The notes under the pieces were generated by a model. The model did no database searches. It saw nothing but the letters and a program-made list of their open reading frames with translations, and was not told where the DNA came from. DNA of 64,000 nucleotides from Vombatus ursinus (lineage: Eukaryota > Chordata > Mammalia > Diprotodontia > Vombatidae). A program made the translations under genes and the position numbers. Shown here in pieces: positions 56,775 through 64,000 of the stretch. The stretch is from positions 1,052,677 to 1,116,676 of the forward strand of contig NW_020947390.1 in NCBI RefSeq assembly GCF_900497805.2, read 5' to 3'. Position 1 is the stretch's first letter; every line of letters starts with the position of its first letter.

Positions 56775-58862
56775 GGGAAGGAAACATGTAGCATCCCCAT
56801 CCTTAAGACTTACTTCAAATTATCCCTCTTCTAGTAAACTATCCCCTACCCTCTAAATCATAAATTCTCTTTCCTTCCACTGACCTCATATCTCAATGTC
56901 TACCTCTTGTAGGATTTTATTATTCTTCAACTCTTCCTCTTATCATCTCCTTATCTCATTCTCTATAGTGAGTTTTTTAAAATCTTTTCATTTCTTCTCT
57001 ACCCCCTCCCTAAACTCCTACTCCCCTGAGAACACAGACTGTTCAAAGTAAACTCAGCTTCTCTCTTCCATTCCTCAAGCTTTCTTGGCCCCCACACCAT
57101 TCTCTCATTTTCTTCCCTCCAGTCTATGAAGAAATATCCCTATTACAAATGAAAGCTAATTCATTTATCTGAACCATTAATTCCTTTTCCTCTTGTCACC
57201 TCCAACATCTTCCTGAGCACCTATCCCCTCTCTTAAATATATCTTCACTCTCTCACCCTATCTTCTTTCCATCTGTCTAGAAAAAATGGTTCAGATCTCT
57301 GAAATCCTAAAAAAAAAATCCTTCCCTTACCCATCTAGCCCATTTAGCTATCACCCCACTTCTTTCTTCCCTTTCATTGCTAAACTCCTTGAAAAAGATG
57401 TTCATGACAGATGGATATACTTTCTCCCTATTCAAACTTTCTATAACCTGAGATAATACTTCTCTACCATTCTATTGAAATGGCTTTCTCACAGGTCAGT
57501 AATGACTTCCTAATTACCAAATTCAGCAGTTTTCCCTTCCCTCCGACTCAAGTTTTCATATTACTCAGAGACATAGCCAAATTGGATTGACTGGGACTTC
57601 AATCCAGGGTAGGAAATTTAAAGGTTGACAACAGTACTGTCCTGGGAGTGCTTCTTTTCCTGCCTGCCCCAATCCCCCAGCAATCAGGGTTGTTGCAGCA
57701 ATCTCATCCTAGGACATTTTTTTCCTCTTCAGCAGCACCCGTGGTACAGGAATGACTATTGATGTATTGTTTCCCTTGATTCCTCTGCAGCTTTTTAAAC
57801 AACTAGTCCCGTCTCACTCCTCCATTCCCTTCTCTGCAGGATAATCTTTTCTCTTTTAGCTTCCCAGTTGTTCTCCAACTCTCTAGTCACTCCTCAATAT
57901 TCATCATGGACTTCTCATTTTTGGACGTTCTCCAAGAGTTGGTCTTGAGACCTCTTATTCATCTCTCACTTTACTCTTTCCCTTAGCAATTTCATTCAAT
58001 ATTTCAATTTCAATTTCAATATCCCTGCAGATATCTCCCAAATATATTTCCAATATATAAGATTGCAAATTGGACATACCCTTCACAGAAAAGCCTGATC
58101 ATTCTAGAATGATAAATTGATAATATTATACTGCAAGTCAGCCTAAGGTATAATCTGGTCACAGTGATTCATAAGGTTTTGAATGAGAAGAAGCCCTAGA
58201 GATCATATAGTCCAACCCTCTCATTTTGTAGTTAAAGAAATTAAGGCCTGGAGAGATGAAGAGATTTGTTCAAGGTGGTAAGTGGGAGAACTGACATTAA
58301 AATCTACGTGACTTGTCCAGGACTGTGCAATCAGTATGTGTCAGATCGCAAATTCATTTCAGTTTCTTATATAAATATTCCTCTTTTACTGTAAAGTCAA
58401 GATGTTCAAAATCAAACTCATTATCTTTCTCTCCAAGCCTGTTTCTCTTCTGATTCTTTTTTGTGTTCAGAGAAGATCATTTAGTCACTTTCCCATATTC
58501 TCAGCCTTGAAGTTAGCTACTCTCTCTCTCTCTCTTCTCACATCCTTTGAGTCGCCAAATCCCATCAATTCTACCTTTGGAACATTTCTGCCGTAACTCC
58601 CCTTCTCTTGCTTCCACAGCCACACACAAATGCTCATTCCCACTTAGATGGACTATTGGAATTTTCTCATGTGTTTTTCTATCTCTCTCACTCCCCATCC
58701 AAAACCCATGCTGCCAGAATAAGTATCTTTGTTCATGGATCTGTTTATAGGAGTGATTGAAGTAAGTCATTTCCAGGAGGGACTGTATCTTTATCGTCAT
58801 CTTTTCTTCTGTGCCTTGTACAATTTACTTGATGAGTACATAAATGGATGAATTAGATGAAT
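56775..58862 (+). mobile_element. L2 LINE, large decayed fragment
   Basis: Follows L2 ORF2 order: TTTCATTGCTAAACTCCTTG (pre-RT), CACAGGTCAGTAATGACTTC, CCTCTGCAGCTTTTTAAACA (AAF.. motif region), GTTGGTCTTGAGACCTCTTA (the VLRPLI counterpart of VLGPLL), then ATGTTCAAAATCAAACTCAT (the KTELI region) after the MIR insert and the C-terminal CCAGAATAAGTATC. The C/T-rich composition is typical of the L2 sense strand. About 57555-57765 does not match L2 and may be another insert. Many stops and shifts. Confidence 0.8.
58110..58385 (-). repeat. MIR-type SINE inside L2
   Basis: AGAGATCATATAGTCCAACC, CTCTCATTTTGTAGTTAAAG, AAATTAAGGCCTGGAGAGAT in antisense MIR order. The L2 reading resumes at 58400. Confidence 0.75.
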
Positions 58863-59004
58863 AACAGAATGGCTAGCACTTTTAAAAATATGAAATGATC
58901 ATGAGAATTATTCATCCTTCTGAAAAATTGTGTAAAGTTCATCTTTAGTCCCAGCCCCCTCTTTCCTGATTCTTTCTCCCCTGTTGCCTCCATGATACAG
59001 CTTG

Positions 59005-59208
59005 TTGGTGAAGAGGATAGAATGGTAGACTTGAAGTCAATAAAAACTGAGTTCAAATCCTCTCTTCAGACACTTACTAGACACATAACCTATAACCTCA
59101 GTTTCTTCATCTGTAAAATGGGGATGAAAATAATAGCATATAACTCTTTGGATTGTTGTGAGGATCAAATGAGATAGTGTATGTACTTTGCAAGCCTAAA
59201 ATCATTTT
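59005..59208 (+). repeat. MIR SINE
   Basis: AAAACTGAGTTCAAATCCTC (B-box), CCTCAGTTTCTTCATCTGTA, AAATGGGGATGAAAATAATA, TTGTTGTGAGGATCAAATGA and GTACTTTGCAAGCCT. Confidence 0.88.
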
Positions 59209-59628
59209 ATTATTGTTGTTGTTATTGTTATTACTTAAATCCTGGTTGGCTGCAGTTCCCCAAGTCTGACCTTACTAAGAACTGTTCTATATTCTGCAAG
59301 AATCTCTTTAAACTCTTCCTCTTCCCCTCATTACTCCCATATCTACTATCACAACTGTCCCAATTACTAGTATAGTATGATGAACTGACTCACTTCAAGG
59401 TAAGAGTGATATACGTACCCTTGGTAGAGTACTAGCAGCAAAAAATATTTACATCAGACAGGGAATAAAGTCTTAAGTGCAAGGCATGAACACAAAAGCA
59501 AATTTCCAGTAGAAAAGTAGAGGACATGGACACTTGAGAAGCAAGCTGCATTTTGCTCAGATAGTCATCCACATGACTCGTGATTCTTCCTATTACAAAG
59601 TAGATAATACAAAGTAAAATTAGTTTTT
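59209..59628. other. Unique sequence
   Basis: A short TTATTG tract at 59209, then no recognised repeat. Confidence 0.4.
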
Positions 59629-59629
59629 A

Positions 59630-59774
59630 AAGTCAGTGTTGCATTGTGGGAAAAGAACAAAGTAAAAATCAGAAGATATGCGCTAGTCTCAGATTTGTCA
59701 TTTATTGCTAATGTAACCTAGGGCTGCCTCAGTTTGTTCATACATAAAATAAGAATACTAATGATAACCCTGAG
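59630..59774 (+). repeat. MIR SINE
   Basis: AGTCTCAGATTTGTCATTTA, GCTGCCTCAGTTTGTTCATA and AAATAAGAATACTAATGAT. Confidence 0.7.
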
Positions 59775-60002
59775 TGACAATGGAGTATCATAGATGGGGA
59801 CCTGACTTCAGAGTAAGTAAGATTTGAGTCTCAGCACTCACTCTGACACCAACTGGTCATGTGACCTTGGACAAATAATTTAAACTCATAGGACAAGTTG
59901 CAGAGCAATTGCTAACCTGCATTAGTAAAGGAAGTTTCCTTATCAGTTTTCCTCCCTACACCAATGAGATACTCAACACCAGATCCATAGAAACCCAAAC
60001 GA
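59775..60002 (+). mobile_element. MON1-type CORE-SINE
   Basis: ATAGATGGGGACCTGACTTC, AGATTTGAGTCTCAGCACTC, GTCATGTGACCTTGGACAAA, AACCTGCATTAGTAAAGGAA and AGTTTCCTTATCAGTTTTCC match the copies at 17468 and 39473. Confidence 0.8.
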
Positions 60003-60435
60003 AACCAAACAGAGACAAATATAAAAATAAAAAAATCACCATCACTAGCTCTCATGATAATCCTAAAAATTAAATAATAGAACTACTCAACAAATAAAAT
60101 ATATAATTCAAAATACTATGGTAGTTTCAAAGAGAACATACTATTAAAATACTAAAGCAAAATACATTAGCAAGACATTATGAAAATGTAAAAGATGAAA
60201 ACAAGCTAGCCAAGTATGACAGGGTAATAGGAGAGAAAATAGATGCTTTGAAACTGCCTTATAGTGGTTGGTTGATGACCAGCCAGACCCAGATCTGTTC
60301 CTCAACTTTTGTGACGCTAAGAGAACTGGCCAAAAGGAACCACAATTCTTTCTTATGGGCCTTCTGCCAGGCCTTTGCAATCAGTGCATGCCTCCATGAC
60401 ACGTGTGAAGAGGCTGCTGCAATAAAATAACAAGA
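60003..60435. other. Unique sequence
   Basis: A-rich to 60240, then mixed composition; no repeat recognised. Confidence 0.35.
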
Positions 60436-60439
60436 GCTT

Positions 60440-61640
60440 CTGCCTATAAAATTTTATAGTCTGCAGATTTCAAATCTGCATTACTTTGCAGAAGCAATAT
60501 ATTTTCCCCCCTCACAAATTGGTGTTTGTTAAGAAAAGGAAGAGGAAAAAAAAACTTAAGTTTTTTGAGTGAGTTCTAGAACTTGTTCCTCAGAGAAATG
60601 ACTCCACTGACTGGAGCCTAAAACACAAATCTTGGCAGAGCATAAATTTATTACTCAAATAAAAGTGCTGCAAATTAAAGAAGTCTGCAGTATATAAAAA
60701 TCTTACAGCCCTGGGATCTTGTCGTATGTTAATCATATTGCTTTGAGCTCTTCACTAATATGCAGCCATAGTGCTTGGGTTTTTAAAATATAGATTTTCC
60801 TTGTTTGAATACCCTCTTAGAAGCTCGAGCACATTATGCACCTAGAAATTTGTTTAAAGTTATATTTCCCTGTCAACGTCTTTCCCATTCCTCATTGTAG
60901 GAAACATTTGAAAGGTGCCTGCAGAATTAAGTTTGGTGGAATAAAAGACTATTTCCTATTGTCATGTGACAACGAATGCCTTTTAAGTGATGCAGAATCT
61001 GGGCAAAGACAGTGCTGTTGAATTCTATAATCATGTATGTTTTATTGGCTGCAGTTTAAAAAAAGGCCTGGGTTTATTTAATTATCTTTCTTGTTAAGGA
61101 AAGGTTCCAAAAGCTAAAAAGCATTTAGTGGCTGAATGTTGAGAAAAGTGCCCCTGACAAGGAGCCCAGCTCAGTGATGTGAGCCTGTTCTACACCAGGC
61201 ATCTATCTAAAATCCCTTAGGCATCTGCTGATGCCAACACACTGATTGTCTATCTGATTGAAAGGGCAACAGCATGACAAACACAGGAACATCCACCACT
61301 CTGCCAAAGGAATAGGGATTGGGTCTTTTGAAAGAGCACCTTGAATTTTCAGCATTTCATTTTATTTAATATAGGCCTGCGATATTTTTGGACCCTTGTC
61401 AACATGAAATATCATGTTAATCTAGTTACCTAGTGGATTTGAATACCTTGATTGTGTTTTATTTTTCTTATTCTCAATTCATAAGATTTGCAAGCAGAAG
61501 AGGTCTCAAAGACCTTGTAGAAACTTACTTTGGGCATCTTAGAAAAGGTTCTTTCTCTACCTTTCTCTACCTACATTGAATTAGATTACCTGGCCTCTAA
61601 AGTTCCTTCCAGCTTTCAAATTCTGTGGCCTATGTGCATT
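60440..61640. other. Repeat-free block, candidate conserved non-coding element
   Basis: About 1.2 kb without any SINE, LINE or microsatellite in a repeat-dense area. A sub-block at about 61040-61330 has balanced composition and many non-repetitive words (GTGAGCCTGTTCTACACCAG). The open frame 60836-61021 is not supported by coding bias. Regulatory function is inference from repeat absence only. Confidence 0.25.
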
Positions 61641-61674
61641 TCTTAATCACTAAGGCTTATGTGTTTTGCAGTGA

Positions 61675-61908
61675 AATGAGGGATGGCTTTTGAAATGGTA
61701 ATGCTTGGGTTTGAATCCTATTTCTAAGCACAAACTAGTATATGACTATAGGTGAATCATTTAGTCACTCAGACCCTCCATTTTCACTTCTGTAAAATGA
61801 GGATAATAATACCTGTAGTGCCTACCACACAGAGCTATATGAAGGTCAAATGATATAATGTATGTAAAGCACTATATACATATCACTTATAATTATTATG
61901 ATCTGAGG
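61675..61908 (+). repeat. MIR SINE, nearly full length
   Basis: GGGTTTGAATCCTATTTCTA, GGTGAATCATTTAGTCACTC, CTTCTGTAAAATGAGGATAA, GGTCAAATGATATAATGTAT and GTAAAGCACTATATACATA. Confidence 0.88.
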
Positions 61909-61984
61909 ACTAGTTGATATATTTTCCCTAGCCAGCAGTATTCCTTGTTCATAGGCATTCAAAAGTATATTTTTTGAAGAATGG

Positions 61985-62152
61985 TGGAAGAAAAGAAGCC
62001 ATAGAATTCAAGTCAAAAGACCCTTTTTTGAGTCTGGGCTCTAGCCTTTAATAGCTGTGTTATTTGGGCAAAAAAATTCACCTCTCTGAGACTCCATTTC
62101 TTCATGTACAAAATGAAGGATCAGACGAGATGACCTTGTGAATTATTGAGGA
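61985..62152 (+). repeat. MIR SINE
   Basis: TTGAGTCTGGGCTCTAGCCT, ACCTCTCTGAGACTCCATTT and GGATCAGACGAGATGACCTT. Confidence 0.78.
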
Positions 62153-62252
62153 AGAAGCTTGTTTGAGAAAATACATATGTCTGCATTTATATTCCTGTGT
62201 ATGTGAATATATACAGAAACTGACTTTGTTTTAATGCTCTAATGACATATTA

Positions 62253-62500
62253 AAGAGGCAGCATAACAAAAAAAAATAAAAGAATGGCCTTGGAGTTCAA
62301 GTTCAGACCTTGACCCCTGAAAATAATATGATCTCATGGACATCATTTAATGCATAAATAGTAGTATGACCCCATGGAGGTCACTTAATGTGTCAATGAT
62401 CTGGCAACTCTTTTATAATTTCAATGATGTAATACCAATATACACTTGTAGAAGTGATTTCTAACTAGGATTGTTTGCTACAGATGGAATCAGAGGTCCA
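62253..62500 (+). repeat. MON1-type CORE-SINE, degenerate
   Basis: AAGAGGCAGCATAACA head, GGCCTTGGAGTTCAAGTTCA, GGAGGTCACTTAATGTGTCA. A short duplication of the ATGGA(C/G)(A/G)TCA(C/T)TTAATG text lies within (62336 and 62374). Confidence 0.65.
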
Positions 62501-62614
62501 ATTCAATGGATAGATGGTGATAGACATATGCACATACATGATCCTTGACTATGGAGTTGACATTTTGTATTTGTAGTTAGTGAAGTCTTCCTTTACCACA
62601 AAGGTCCCACTCAT

Positions 62615-63072
62615 ATGACCGTAGATCTAGAGAAAATAAAGGCCTTCTATTTCAACTTCTCCATTTTTTGTTTAATCATTTTTCAGTCTCGTCCAACTTT
62701 TCATGACCTCCTTTGTGGTTTTCTTGGCGAAGATACCAGAGTGGTTTGCCATTCCCTTCTTCAGTTCCTTTTACAGATGAAGAAACTGAGACAAAGAGGG
62801 TTAAGTAATTGCCCAAGGTCACACAGTTAATAAGTGTCTGAAACCAGATTTGAATTCAGATCTTACTGACTCCCAGCCCTTCTATCCATTCATTATATCG
62901 CTTTGCTGCCCATTCCTCATTTTACAGATGAGAAAGAAGAGCCTGAGCTAGGTTCAATGACTTGTTCAAAGTCACATGGATTGCAAGTGTCAGGGGTGAG
63001 ACTTAAACACAGAGGATTTTTTTTTAATTCTGGAGGCAGTACTCTTTTCACTATACTGTGCAACTTCCCAAG
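62615..63072 (-). repeat. MIR split by a tRNA-RTE SINE
   Basis: Antisense MIR starts with GTAGATCTAGAGAAAATAAA and resumes at 62924 with ACAGATGAGAAAGAAGAGCC, then TGACTTGTTCAAAGTCACAT. Confidence 0.75.
62665..62912 (-). mobile_element. tRNA-RTE SINE (MAR1-like) in MIR
   Basis: On plus: TTTGTTTAATCATTTTTCAG and TCTCGTCCAACTTTTCATGA (RTE tail), TTCTTGGCGAAGATACCAGA, GGTTAAGTAATTGCCCAAGG, CAGATTTGAATTCAGATCTT and the head end TTTGCTGCCC. Flanks TTCTCCATTTT (from 62657) and TTCCTCATTTT (from 62913) look like diverged target copies. Confidence 0.85.
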
Positions 63073-63213
63073 TTATTTGTAGGATTTCTCTACTTGCTCA
63101 GCCTATGCAACAAATTTTAGTGTTCAATATGTAATTACTTCCTTGGTAGTATTTTAGGGAATATTTAAAATGAACACTATAATGAGAGATGATCTAAGGT
63201 CATATGAAGTTTC

Positions 63214-63256
63214 TTAATTTTTTTTTTTTTTTTGGTGAGGCAGTTGGGGTTAAGTG
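63214..63256 (-). mobile_element. Ultra-short 5'-truncated WSINE
   Basis: Only 43 bp: a T-run (A-tail) and GGTGAGGCAGTTGGGGTTAA, the last part of a WSINE. A perfect 13-bp target duplication, CATATGAAGTTTC, lies at 63201-63213 and 63257-63269. Confidence 0.9.
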
Positions 63257-63269
63257 CATATGAAGTTTC

Positions 63270-64000
63270 CTTTGCCCTGAGCCAACAGGTAAAACCAACC
63301 CTACCAACTCCTTTATTTAACTTTCCAAGGAGAACCTCGAAGTCATCTTTACATGTAAATCTCAGTCTGCCTTACTGCCTCTGCTTTCATTTATAGCAAA
63401 GAATATCAAAATTGAGACAATTTAGTTCTTCCAGTAGTTTTTCAAGATCTTATAAAGATCTTATGTTTAGAATACTAATAACTAAGTGCATCATAAGAGG
63501 AGTATATTCCACCCCTCAAATCCAATTAATGAAAGTAATAAACTGCTCTATGTCCTGATACACTTATCAGGTAAGGACAGCAATTTAATTGAGTTATAGA
63601 ATCAACCAATTAGTTCTCTATTGAATCAAATCTCTATTGAATCAAAACATAAATTAGGTTGAAAAAAATTCTTAATCAATTTGGAAGGAGTGAAATGCCT
63701 TGAGTCATTGGATGAAATAAGATGACACTGCACAAGAAGTAGTATATCAGTATTGGTTCAAGAGAATCAGTCATGCCTTATGGGCAGGATGGTGGTGGTG
63801 TTGGTGGTGGGGCGTTAGATAAAATAACAAAGCAATTTAGTATCTGGGATTGCATTAACAAGCCAGTTTAATGATGGGGTAGTTCCAAATAAACCTTTGA
63901 GAGGCAATCACTGGAGAGAAGAGGGGAACAAAAAGAGTGTCTTTGCCTTCCCCCCACTACTGTGTGAGAGGAATATTATCCTTTTGAACTTATAACTTAT
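63270..64000. other. Unique sequence
   Basis: No recognised repeat except a short GGTGGT tract at 63791-63811. Confidence 0.4.

Overview
This window is AT-rich, CpG-poor vertebrate DNA from a marsupial, most likely an Australidelphian (Australian-type) species. The evidence is the repeat content. It holds several tRNA-headed SINEs beginning GGGGCAGCTAGGTGGCACAG (WSINE1-like). It also holds longer SINEs of the same kind whose tails match an RTE (BovB-like) LINE, marsupial-type L1s with an ORF1-only relative (HAL1-like), and a dense background of MIR/MON-type CORE-SINEs and L2. I saw none of the SINE heads typical of the American opossum. Species assignment is inference.

I found no host protein-coding gene, tRNA or rRNA gene, CpG island or CRISPR array that I can defend. 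The protein-like open frames are LINE debris or chance frames in T-rich, microsatellite or SINE sequence. No LTR retroelement or other capsid- or envelope-bearing element was recognised. The window is best read as intergenic or deep intronic DNA.

Layout. 1-7.4 kb: unique DNA with MIR and L2 remnants, an L1-related 3' fragment inside a MIR, two repeat-free blocks that look like conserved non-coding sequence, and a long L2 split by an L1. 7.67-10.9 kb: a nearly complete but decayed RTE/BovB-like LINE (minus strand) carrying a later WSINE. 11.8-12.8 and 18.8-20.2 kb: 5'-truncated L1s. 22.3-25.3 kb: a full-length-looking ORF1-only HAL1-like element with perfect 14-bp target duplications, followed 200 bp later by a truncated L1 with perfect 13-bp duplications. 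26-34 kb: L2, MIR and SINEs. 34.7-35.1 kb: low-complexity DNA and a CTA array that holds a 10-N assembly gap. 36.7-39 kb: L1 ORF2 fragment with a WSINE in it. 39-54 kb: MIR, L2 and L1 tail, two hAT-like MITEs and microsatellites. 54.6-55.1 kb: an unnamed repeat with an exact 85-bp tandem duplication. 56.8-58.9 kb: an L2 with a MIR in it. 59-64 kb: MIR/MON SINEs around a repeat-poor block at 60.4-61.6 kb.

The elements relate to each other. The RTE probably supplied the machinery for the tRNA-RTE SINEs that share its 3' tail. L1 probably mobilised the WSINEs and the HAL1-like family, judging by A-tails and 13-16 bp target duplications. Nesting gives relative order: L2, MIR and RTE are older; WSINE, L1 and HAL1 are younger. 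Start and end positions of old repeats are approximate to about 10-30 bp.
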